From an uncultured Lachnospiraceae bacterium (GTDB lineage Bacteria; Bacillota; Clostridia; Lachnospirales; Lachnospiraceae), in the NCBI GenBank assembly GCA_910587085.1, contig CAJUMC010000044.1:1-27773 (forward strand): a stretch of 27,773 nt of DNA, given 5' to 3'. The notes under the pieces are model-generated. The model was not told the DNA's origin. It saw only the letters and a program-made list of their open reading frames with translations, and did no database searches. The position numbers and the translations under genes were made by a program. Each line of letters begins with the position of its first letter. Positions within the stretch are counted from its first letter, which is position 1. This document shows positions 8,615 through 15,277 of the stretch, one piece after another.

Positions 8615-10024
8615 TCAAGCTTTCCCGTTCCAGCAGTAAGTACACAGCTTCTTCGGATCGATCTCCACCGCCTCCATCATATCGTCGAGCCGGTTGAAGC
8701 TGAGCGAGGTGAAGCCGAGCTCCCTGCGGATCTCCTCGACCATCGCTGCATATTCCGGCGTGTCCGGGTTGGCGTAGCGCTCAAGCACTTCCTCGTCGTT
8801 TGCCTTGTCGCCTTCCAGACGCGCGATAACGCGGCGTGTGATCAGATCCATATCCGAGGTGGAGCGGGAGAAGTTGAGGTATTTGCAGCCGTAGAGGATC
8901 GGCGGGCAGGCCGGGCGGATGTGTACCTCGCTCGCGCCGCTCCGATAGAGGAATTCCGTTGTCTCGCCGAGCTGCGTGCCGCGGACAATGGAATCGTCGA
9001 TCAGCAGCATTTTTTTACCCTGGATCAGATCATGCACCGGGATAAGCTTCATCTTGGCGATCAGATTGCGCTTTGTCTGTATGGTCGGCATAAAGGAGCG
9101 CGGCCAGGTCGGCGTATACTTAATGAACGGACGGGAAAACGGGATGCCCGACTCATTCGCGTAGCCGACCGCATGTGCGGTTCCGGAATCCGGCACACCG
9201 GCTACGATATCCGGCCTTGCATTGTCGCGCCGCGCCATCAGCTTGCCGCAGTTGTTGCGCATGCGCTCCACGCTGATTCCCTCGTAGGAGGACGAAGGAT
9301 AGCCGTAGTAAACCCAGAGAAAGGTGCAGATTTTCATTTCGCTGCCCGGCTTCACCAGCGTAACGACGGAATCCGCCGTGAAAACAACCACCTCGCCCGG
9401 GCCGAGTTCACGGTAATCCTTGTAGCCGAGATTGAGATAGGCAAAGCTCTCAAACGCCGCGCAGATCGAGCCGTCCTTTTTGCCGAGTGCGACCGGCGTG
9501 CGCCCCATCCGGTCGCGCGCCGCGTACACGCCCTTCGGGGTCAGAAGCAGGATGGACATCGAGCCGTCGATCAGCTCCTGAGCATAGCGGATGCCGTCGA
9601 CGAGATTTTCCTTCTGATTAATTATGGAGGCGACAAGCTCCGTCGCGTTGATATCGCCGCCGCTCATCTCAAGGAAATGCGTGTTGCCGCTGCGGAAAAC
9701 CTGACTGACAATCTCGTCCGCGTTATTGATTTTTCCTACGGTTGAGATTGCGTAGGTGCCGTGATGGGAGCGCACGATCAGCGGCTGCGGCTCGTAATCC
9801 GAGATACAGCCGATTCCGTACCAGCCGGACATTTCATTGACATCCTTCTCGAATTTGGTGCGGAACGGCGAATTTTCAATGTTGTGGATCGCCCGGTTGT
9901 AGCCGTCTTTTCCGTAGACAGCCATACCCCCGCGTCTGGTGCCGAGATGGGAATGATAATCCGTGCCGAAAAACAAATCAAAAACGCAATCCTCTTTTGA
10001 GGCTACTGCAAAAAAACCGCCCAT
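8615..10024 (-). CDS. purF: Amidophosphoribosyltransferase paralogue lacking glutaminase residues
   Basis: A 469-residue PurF homologue. The C-terminal phosphoribosyltransferase part is intact: the PRPP loop reads LLIDDSIVRGTQ (Asp343-Asp344). Four cysteines in the places of the Bacillus Fe-S ligands are kept (Cys233, Cys380, Cys461, Cys464). The N-terminal glutaminase-like domain is altered. The mature enzyme should begin with Cys but here the start is MGGFF. The usual HVRYST segment is CISDYE, the HNGNLTN oxyanion segment is TVGKINN, and the SD.E segment is NATE. Glutamine hydrolysis is therefore unlikely; it may use free ammonia or another partner, or do another job. GGGAGGA at 10032-10038 fixes the start at 10024 rather than the upstream in-frame ATG. 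It has its own promoter downstream of purC. Confidence 0.85.
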   Translation of the reverse strand: MGGFFAVASKEDCVFDLFFGTDYHSHLGTRRGGMAVYGKDGYNRAIHNIENSPFRTKFEKDVNEMSGWYGIGCISDYEPQPLIVRSHHGTYAISTVGKINNADEIVSQVFRSGNTHFLEMSGGDINATELVASIINQKENLVDGIRYAQELIDGSMSILLLTPKGVYAARDRMGRTPVALGKKDGSICAAFESFAYLNLGYKDYRELGPGEVVVFTADSVVTLVKPGSEMKICTFLWVYYGYPSSSYEGISVERMRNNCGKLMARRDNARPDIVAGVPDSGTAHAVGYANESGIPFSRPFIKYTPTWPRSFMPTIQTKRNLIAKMKLIPVHDLIQGKKMLLIDDSIVRGTQLGETTEFLYRSGASEVHIRPACPPILYGCKYLNFSRSTSDMDLITRRVIARLEGDKANDEEVLERYANPDTPEYAAMVEEIRRELGFTSLSFNRLDDMMEAVEIDPKKLCTYCWNGKA

Positions 10025-10157
10025 GCGATGTCCTCCCTGAATTGTAAAAGATCGCGGCACAAGCCTGCCGCAGGCTGAATTTTCTGCTCCGGTGCCGCTG
10101 TCTGGCCGGGGGCGGACAAAATTCCGTTTCTACTGTCAACAAAAAAATCCTAACCTA

Positions 10158-10186
10158 ATTATAAACACAAAAAGGGAAGAAATCAA
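10158..10186 (-). promoter_or_regulatory. Promoter of the purF-like gene
   Basis: On the minus strand TTGATT (10181-10186) and TATAAT (10158-10163) are 17 bases apart. It lies between purC and purF and gives a leader of about 125 nt. No PurR box or purine riboswitch was recognised in that leader. Confidence 0.75.
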
Positions 10187-10204
10187 GTATGAGTGCGAAT
10201 GTCC

Positions 10205-11062
10205 TTACGGTTCTCTGCCGGTTATTTTCCGGCAGCATTCCCGATAAATTCCAGCCGTGGCATCCGTGATTTCCGGGGGAAGCGCGGGTGCGGGGGTCAC
10301 GCCGTTCAGTCCGCGCTCGGTCAGCCAGTCGCGGACAAACTGCTTGTCGTAGGATTTCGGGGACACACCCGTGCGGTAATCGTCTGCAGACCAGAAGCGG
10401 CTGGAATCCGGTGTCATCAGCTCATCCGCCAGGGTGAGAACACCGTTTTCGTCATAACCGAATTCGAATTTTGTATCGGCGATGATAATGCCGTTTTTCA
10501 GCGCATGCGCGCTGCAGGCGCGGTACAGGTCAAGGCAGACCGAGCAGATTCGCTCTGCTTCCACGTCGCCGAGTGCCTCCCGCAGCCGTTCGAGAGAGAC
10601 GTATTCGTCATGTCCGGTGCTGTTTTTTATGGAAGGGGTTATTATGGGCTCGCTGAGTTTTTCCGCAAGTTCGTATTCCCGGTCAAAGCTCCGGCCGCAG
10701 AAGCTTTTCGAGCGGCTGTAATCCGCCCATATACTGCCGAACATATAGCCCCGGACAACAAATTCCCACGGCAGCATTTTCAGCTTCCTGACAAGAACCG
10801 TGCGCCGGTCATACAGTGCGGGAGCCTCGGAAAAGCAGAGCGGCAGATCGGAGAGCTGATCTGAAAGAATGTGGTTCGGAATAATGTTCCTGGTGAAATG
10901 AAACCAGTAGAGGGAAAGCTGGTTCAGAACGACACCCTTGTCCCGGATTTCTGAGCCGAGGATTACATCAAATGCGGAGATCCGGTCTGTTGTGACAATC
11001 ACAAGTTCCTTCCCGCTGACTTCGTAAACTTCTCTGACTTTTCCTGAAATAATTTTCTTCAT
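10205..11062 (-). CDS. purC: Phosphoribosylaminoimidazolesuccinocarboxamide (SAICAR) synthase
   Basis: A 285-residue PurC, which joins aspartate to CAIR with ATP in purine synthesis. Visible landmarks are SGKVREVYEV near the N terminus, TTDRISAFDVIL, WEFVVRGYMFGSIW, the TPSIKNSTGHDE segment, IIADTKFEFG, LADELMTPDSSRFW and SYDKQFVRDWL. Length is normal for the single-domain form with a small C-terminal extension. AGGAG lies 8 bases before the ATG. It is followed on the same strand by the purF-like gene, which has a separate promoter, so the two may be expressed independently. Other pur genes are absent from the window. Confidence 0.93.
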   Translation of the reverse strand: MKKIISGKVREVYEVSGKELVIVTTDRISAFDVILGSEIRDKGVVLNQLSLYWFHFTRNIIPNHILSDQLSDLPLCFSEAPALYDRRTVLVRKLKMLPWEFVVRGYMFGSIWADYSRSKSFCGRSFDREYELAEKLSEPIITPSIKNSTGHDEYVSLERLREALGDVEAERICSVCLDLYRACSAHALKNGIIIADTKFEFGYDENGVLTLADELMTPDSSRFWSADDYRTGVSPKSYDKQFVRDWLTERGLNGVTPAPALPPEITDATAGIYRECCRKITGREP

Positions 11063-11108
11063 TGCGTTTCTCCTTTTCTGATTGGATATTTCCCGGTTGC
11101 TTCCCGTC

Positions 11109-11273
11109 CTACTCCTGCTTTATGGCGTAGATTGTATCCATGCAGTGCTGGTGCGGGATGCCGCCGCTCATGCAGTCGAAGATGGTTTCGCTGCAGGAGG
11201 AGATCAGCCAGTCTGCGTAGTGGGTGAAAAGCTCTCCGGAAACCCATTGAACCTTTCTAGTCAAGTATAGCAT
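11109..11273 (-). CDS. Possible small protein upstream of purC
   Basis: A 54-codon frame containing FTHYADWLISSCSETIFDC and ending DTIYAIKQE. Its composition (acidic and aromatic residues, four cysteines, two histidines) looks more like a real protein than the Arg/His-rich overlapping frame at 11059-11247. There is no ribosome site before its ATG, and the likely -10 TATACT (11264-11269) lies inside its first codons. It may start elsewhere, or be the tail of a lost gene. No family recognised. Confidence 0.25.
   Translation of the reverse strand: MLYLTRKVQWVSGELFTHYADWLISSCSETIFDCMSGGIPHQHCMDTIYAIKQE
11264..11272 (-). promoter_or_regulatory. Candidate extended -10 promoter for purC
   Basis: On the minus strand TGCTATACT matches an extended -10; no good -35 is seen 17 bases upstream. 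Expected transcription start is near 11257, about 195 bases before purC. Confidence 0.4.
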
Positions 11274-11466
11274 GGAGGGCGCAGCAGGAAAATAACCGGG
11301 CTGTCGAATTGCGGAAAAATCTCAACCTGCAGTAGAGGAAAAGGGCCGGGACAGAAAGCGGAAGGAAAGGGAGGCAGAGCAGAAGGCGCGAGCGCTGCCC
11401 GCAGACAGGCAGCAACAAAAACAACGCACCTGTGCGTTTGCTGAAAATTGCGGGCTGAAAAAACGG

Positions 11467-11495
11467 ATGACAATATGACTGGAAAATGTTATAAT
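11467..11495 (+). promoter_or_regulatory. Promoter of the DHH phosphoesterase gene
   Basis: ATGACA at 11467-11472, 17 bases, then TATAAT at 11490-11495 preceded by TGT (extended -10). It sits about 90 bases before the start at 11585. Confidence 0.75.
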
Positions 11496-11584
11496 ATTTC
11501 ACTAGGAAGGGAATTTCAGCCTTATGTGCAGACGGGTTTATGAGCGGAGCTGCGCAGGCAAATGCGGAATATCAGGAGGAAGAG

Positions 11585-12568
11585 ATGGAGAAATTGAGTA
11601 CGAGCCGGCTGGACGAGCTTGCAGGCTGCCTGTCGCAGGAGCGCGTTATCGTGCAGATGCACAATTATCCGGATCAGGATGCCCTGGCGAGCGCCATGGG
11701 ACTGAAGGTGCTGCTTGAAGCAAAAGGGAAAAAGGTAGAAATCGGCTACGAGGGAATTGTGGACAAGGATAACACGCTGAAGATGATAGAGCTTCTCGGC
11801 ATAGAGATCTGCCCGCAGGATGAGCTCGGGCTGACGCCGGACGACGAGATAATCATTGTGGACGGCCAGAAGGGCAACATCAATATGACGGATTTTGTCG
11901 GCAGCGAGGTTGCCTGCATTGATCATCACCGGGTTCGCTATGCGGAAACCTATAAATTTCAGGATATCCGGAGCGAGGTCGGCGCCTGTGCGTCCATTAT
12001 TGCCAGCTACTTTTTTGAAAACGATGTAGAAATGCCGCAGAATGTCGCAACAGCACTGCTGTACGGCATAAAAATGGATACGCATAATATGACGAGAGGA
12101 GTTTCGGCGCTGGATCTCGCAATGTTTTCGGCGCTTTTTTCTCTTGCGAATCACGAGCATTTAAAAATTTTTGATAATTACTGTCTGAAAATCGAAGATC
12201 TCGAAGCGTACCGGACAGCAATAGACACGCTTCATGTTGTTGAGGGGGTCGGGATCGCGGCGGTCGGGGCAAACTGCTCGGAGGCGCTGATGGCTTCGGT
12301 GTCGGATTTCCTGCTGACGCTTTCCAGCGTGCGGTTTTCCATTGTGCATTCGTACCGTGCGGGCGGAGTGAAGTTTTCCGTGCGCAGCGAGCTGGAACGG
12401 CTGGACGCGAGCGACCTGATTGCAAAGGCTCTGGAGGGCTTCGGGGACGGCGGCGGCCATTCGGACATGGCGGCGGGTTTTATTCCCAGGGTGCAGAGTG
12501 AGGAGGAGGCGGAAGCTTACGCGAGGCTTGTGGAGAACCGCATTATTGAAAACGTCCGAGGGCGCTGA
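11585..12568 (+). CDS. DHH/DHHA1 phosphoesterase (NrnA-like)
   Basis: A 327-residue DHH-superfamily phosphoesterase. Motif I is HNYPDQDALASA, motif II an IIVDGQ aspartate, motif III CIDHHR, motif IV GIKMDTHNMTRG. The C-terminal DHHA1 domain has GFGDGGGHSDMAAGF. Stand-alone proteins of this build act as nanoRNases, pAp phosphatases or cyclic dinucleotide phosphodiesterases; sequence alone does not choose among them. There is no transmembrane or PAS region, so it is not the GdpP type. An in-frame ATG at 11540 exists, but AGGAGGA at 11574-11580 supports 11585. Its stop lies three bases from that of the convergent PilZ gene. Confidence 0.85.
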   Translation: MEKLSTSRLDELAGCLSQERVIVQMHNYPDQDALASAMGLKVLLEAKGKKVEIGYEGIVDKDNTLKMIELLGIEICPQDELGLTPDDEIIIVDGQKGNINMTDFVGSEVACIDHHRVRYAETYKFQDIRSEVGACASIIASYFFENDVEMPQNVATALLYGIKMDTHNMTRGVSALDLAMFSALFSLANHEHLKIFDNYCLKIEDLEAYRTAIDTLHVVEGVGIAAVGANCSEALMASVSDFLLTLSSVRFSIVHSYRAGGVKFSVRSELERLDASDLIAKALEGFGDGGGHSDMAAGFIPRVQSEEEAEAYARLVENRIIENVRGR

Positions 12569-12571
12569 ATC

Positions 12572-12937
12572 TTAAGAATTCGGCCCGGCGGGCATGCCTG
12601 CCTCAAGGTTTTCAAAAATGTATGAAAATACCGGTGCCAGGCCGACAAATTCACAGCCGTAGCCGGTGATGCCCTGACCGAGATCGGCGGATCGGATAAT
12701 TTTTACAACGCAGTATAGTTTAGCGTTCTCATCATCCGTAAGCTGAAGGCAGGCGTTGAAATAGTAGCCGATCGGAAGGCTGCTTTTTGAATGAAAGCCG
12801 ATGCCGCCCTTTGAAATATCCACCACGGTAATCGGGGCATCAATGTTTTCTGCTTTTATGTTGTCCTGCTTGAACAGGGAGGATACCTCCAGCTCAAGCT
12901 TGACGGGAAAACGCCGGTCTCTTCTTTTTTCGTTCAT
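12572..12937 (-). CDS. PilZ-domain protein (cyclic di-GMP receptor)
   Basis: A 121-residue single-domain PilZ protein. Both cyclic di-GMP signatures are present: RxxxR as Arg5-Arg9 in MNEKRRDRRF, and DxSxxG in VVDISKGGIGF. The beta-barrel continues through YYFNACLQL and LYCVVKIIRSAD. PilZ proteins of this size bind cyclic di-GMP and pass the signal to a partner; no partner is evident here. GGAGGTAA precedes the start by about 7 bases, and a good promoter lies upstream at 13014-13042. It converges with the DHH phosphoesterase gene. Confidence 0.88.
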   Translation of the reverse strand: MNEKRRDRRFPVKLELEVSSLFKQDNIKAENIDAPITVVDISKGGIGFHSKSSLPIGYYFNACLQLTDDENAKLYCVVKIIRSADLGQGITGYGCEFVGLAPVFSYIFENLEAGMPAGPNS

Positions 12938-13013
12938 ATAGCCGTTACCTCCGGATTGTAATTATGCCGCTGCGGTGATGCGGCCGGTAAAGCGGGATGC
13001 TTCTTATAAGCTT

Positions 13014-13042
13014 ATTATATACGATTTCCGGGAGAAATTCAA
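13014..13042 (-). promoter_or_regulatory. Promoter of the PilZ gene
   Basis: On the minus strand TTGAAT (13037-13042), 17 bases, TATAAT (13014-13019). It is divergent from the rex promoter, with a hairpin between them. Confidence 0.75.
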
Positions 13043-13060
13043 GAACAATACTGTATAGAA

Positions 13061-13092
13061 CCACGGCAAACGTTCTTCTGCGTTTGCCGTGG
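13061..13092. repeat. Perfect inverted repeat between divergent promoters
   Basis: CCACGGCAAACG at 13061-13072 and CGTTTGCCGTGG at 13081-13092 form a 12-bp stem with an 8-base loop. T tracts on either side are weak (GGCTTTG; TTCTATAC). It could insulate the two genes or bind a regulator. Confidence 0.6.
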
Positions 13093-13111
13093 GCTTTGTA
13101 CCTCGAAATGA

Positions 13112-13140
13112 TTGACAGTTTCTTAACAATTCACTATAAT
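13112..13140 (+). promoter_or_regulatory. Consensus rex promoter with overlapping Rex-type operator
   Basis: TTGACA at 13112-13117 and TATAAT at 13135-13140 with a 17-base spacer form a perfect sigma-A promoter. The 18-mer TTGACAGTTTCTTAACAA (13112-13129) matches the known Rex operator TTGTTAANNNNTTAACAA in all 7 bases of the right half and 4 of 7 in the left. Bound Rex would cover the -35 and spacer, so self-repression is likely. Confidence 0.75.
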
Positions 13141-13202
13141 TGACCTGTCAGGAATATAAGGCTGGGAACCATGGATCAGAGACGGTGAGGAGGCTGCTAT
13201 TA

Positions 13203-13895
13203 TTGTACGATAAAGGGATTTCAACAGCGGTGATCAAGCGCCTGCCGCGGTATTACCGTTACCTTGGAGAGCTGCTCGAAAAAGATGTCGTGCGTATTTC
13301 TTCCAAGGAGCTGAGTGAAAAAATGAATGTAACGGCATCGCAGATACGCCAGGATCTGAATCATTTCGGCGGCTTCGGGCAGCAGGGCTACGGTTATAAT
13401 GTGGAGTACCTGTATACGGAGATCGGAAGAATTCTGGGACTGGATCAAAAAAACCGAGTCATCATTATCGGAGCCGGGAATCTCGGTCAGGCGCTGGCAA
13501 ATTACGCGGATTTTGAGCGAAGGGGATTTTTGATATGCGGCATTTTTGACGTTGATCCGGGGAAGCTGGGGCAGCAGGTGCGGGGGCTCAAGATCCGGCC
13601 CATGGAGGAGCTGGCCGATTTTATACGCGACAACAGAGTGAATATTGCCGCGCTGACGATCCCGCGGCAGAATGCGGCGCAGGTTGCTGCAGAGCTTGTT
13701 TCCTATGGGGTCAGGGCATTCTGGAATTTTGCGCCCACCGATCTTCATCTCCCGCCGGATGCGGTGCTGGAGAATGTACATCTGGCGGAGAGCCTGATGC
13801 GCCTGTCCTACAAGCTGAAAAGTGCGGGCGGTCCGGAGCAGGAGGAGCATGCCCGGGCGGCGAAAAGCTGCGGCGCGCGGCCGGCGGAGGAATAA
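13203..13895 (+). CDS. rex: Redox-sensing transcriptional repressor Rex
   Basis: A 230-residue Rex repressor, which binds DNA when NAD+ is high and lets go when NADH rises, controlling fermentation genes. The N-terminal winged helix reads AVIKRLPRYYRYLGEL and NVTASQIRQDLNHFGGFGQQGYGYNV. The Rossmann domain has VIIIGAGNLGQALANY and the C-terminal swapped helix WNFAPTDLHLPPDAVLENVHL. The last 20 residues are an extra charged, Ala-rich tail. No ATG fits the family start; TTG at 13203 is preceded by GTGAGGAGG at 13185-13193 and gives a normal N terminus. The ATG at 13171 is out of frame. The promoter carries a likely Rex operator. Confidence 0.93.
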   Translation: MYDKGISTAVIKRLPRYYRYLGELLEKDVVRISSKELSEKMNVTASQIRQDLNHFGGFGQQGYGYNVEYLYTEIGRILGLDQKNRVIIIGAGNLGQALANYADFERRGFLICGIFDVDPGKLGQQVRGLKIRPMEELADFIRDNRVNIAALTIPRQNAAQVAAELVSYGVRAFWNFAPTDLHLPPDAVLENVHLAESLMRLSYKLKSAGGPEQEEHARAAKSCGARPAEE

Positions 13896-14065
13896 ATACG
13901 GAAGGAAAACCGCCGGAAGCGGATGGGGACAGCGGATAGCCGGCAGCGGGGAGCGAAAACTGCTCCGGTGCGGGAAGGAACCTGCAAAGCCGGACGGCAG
14001 CAGGAACCGGGAACTGCCCGGCTTCCAAGATTAATGCATCGGATGGGGACAGCGTCGGAGGGGGG

Positions 14066-14692
14066 ATGATAGTCTTGAGAAGGAATCAAAAAGAAGATCC
14101 GTTTATGCTGGAGTTTACAAAGCATTTCAAAGGAAGAAATGTGCCGATTTTGATTCTGGACGAAAAATGGCTGGAAATATTTCCGGAGCATGCGCAGAAT
14201 AGCACGATCCGGGCACTTGTGGCGGAGCTGGGCAAGCTGCTGAAGGAGCAGGGGCGCCAGGTGGACGAGATCAAGGGGATCAAACGCTACAAATCGCAGA
14301 TGATGCAGGAGATTGTCGAGAATATGGACGCGGATGATTCGACGGTCGGAAAGCTGAAGCGCAGAAAAATGGATAAAAGCCAGAAAAAAATCCTGGAGCT
14401 GAATGAAAGGCTGGAACTGAGGAAGGAATCGCTCTCGGATCTGCCGTATCAGATTCAGGAGGCAAACAACGAACTGTTGTTCGAAAGCACCCGGGTATGC
14501 TATGAAAGATTCCGCGAAAATCTGGAGAAATTGGGTGAGCTTGAGGCGGAGATCGCCGGGCTTCAGGAACAGCTGAAAATGAAGAAGCTGGATAAGCAGG
14601 AGCGGGAGATGCGCGATGAAAAAATGTATACCTATCTCCATTCCGTGCTCGGTCCGGAACTGATGGAAAAGCTGGACGCACAGGAATATTAG
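14066..14692 (+). CDS. Coiled-coil protein of unknown function
   Basis: A 208-residue soluble protein I do not recognise. It has no signal peptide or membrane segment. Residues 20-45 (GRNVPILILDEKWLEIFPE) look like a small folded element. From about 45 to the end it is Lys/Glu/Leu-rich and predicted helical, with long heptad-like stretches such as KILELNERLELRKESL and LGELEAEIAGLQEQLKMKK, ending LHSVLGPELMEKLDAQEY. GGAGGGGGG lies close to the ATG at 14066; an in-frame ATG at 14105 is a weaker choice. It lies between rex and acpS on the same strand. A structural or adaptor role is possible, but there is no direct evidence. Confidence 0.7.
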   Translation: MIVLRRNQKEDPFMLEFTKHFKGRNVPILILDEKWLEIFPEHAQNSTIRALVAELGKLLKEQGRQVDEIKGIKRYKSQMMQEIVENMDADDSTVGKLKRRKMDKSQKKILELNERLELRKESLSDLPYQIQEANNELLFESTRVCYERFRENLEKLGELEAEIAGLQEQLKMKKLDKQEREMRDEKMYTYLHSVLGPELMEKLDAQEY

Positions 14693-14784
14693 CGGAGCGG
14701 AAGGCACGGAGGCAGGAAAACCGCGCGGCTGTCCGGGATGGCAGAATGAAAAAAATATGCGGAATAATATGCGGGAGGGCTGGC

Positions 14785-15144
14785 GTGATTGTCGGGATAG
14801 GAACGGATATCGTGGAGATCGGGCGGGTAGAAAAGGCGTACGCGCGTGCGGGTTTTGCGCAGCGGGTTTACACGGAGCGGGAGCGGGAGATGATCGGCGG
14901 AAGGGCGGCCCGTGCGGCGGGGAATTTCGCCGTTAAGGAGGCGGTGGTCAAGGCGTTCGGCACCGGCTTTCGCGGGATTTCCCCCCTTGAGATCGAGGTG
15001 CTGCGCGATAAGGCAGGAAAGCCTTATGCCGTGCTCGGGGGAGCAGCGCTGGCCCGCTCCCGGGAACTTGGAATACGGAAGGTGCATGTGACGATCTCAA
15101 ACGAGCGGCAGTATGCCGTAGCGTTTGTAGCGGCGGAGGATTGA
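14785..15144 (+). CDS. acpS: Holo-[acyl-carrier-protein] synthase
   Basis: A 119-residue AcpS, which moves 4'-phosphopantetheine from CoA to a serine of acyl carrier protein. It opens with VIVGIGTDIVEIGRVEKA, containing the metal-binding Asp, and has AGNFAVKEAVVKAFGTGFRG and ISPLEIEVLRDKAGKPYAVL; the end is HVTISNERQYAVAFVAAE. The start is GTG at 14785: GGGAGGG at 14773-14779 precedes it and the product then begins as AcpS normally does. The longer frame from ATG 14746 adds 13 atypical residues. It is followed by nnr and alr, a common clostridial gene order. Confidence 0.93.
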   Translation: MIVGIGTDIVEIGRVEKAYARAGFAQRVYTEREREMIGGRAARAAGNFAVKEAVVKAFGTGFRGISPLEIEVLRDKAGKPYAVLGGAALARSRELGIRKVHVTISNERQYAVAFVAAED

Positions 15145-15277
15145 GGGCATGTCCCGCAAGCGGTCTGCTCCGGCGCGGAAGCCGGGCAGCACGGGTGCCG
15201 CCTCCGGGTGTTTGCCGTTTTGGCTGATGGAATATGTAAGATGCAGCCGGCCGGGTCGGCTTTAAGAGGAGGCGGGC

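Noticed and set aside
10025..10157. Purine riboswitch in the purF-like leader
   Set aside because: A short GCCTGC/GCAGGC hairpin is visible, but the conserved purine aptamer core was not found.
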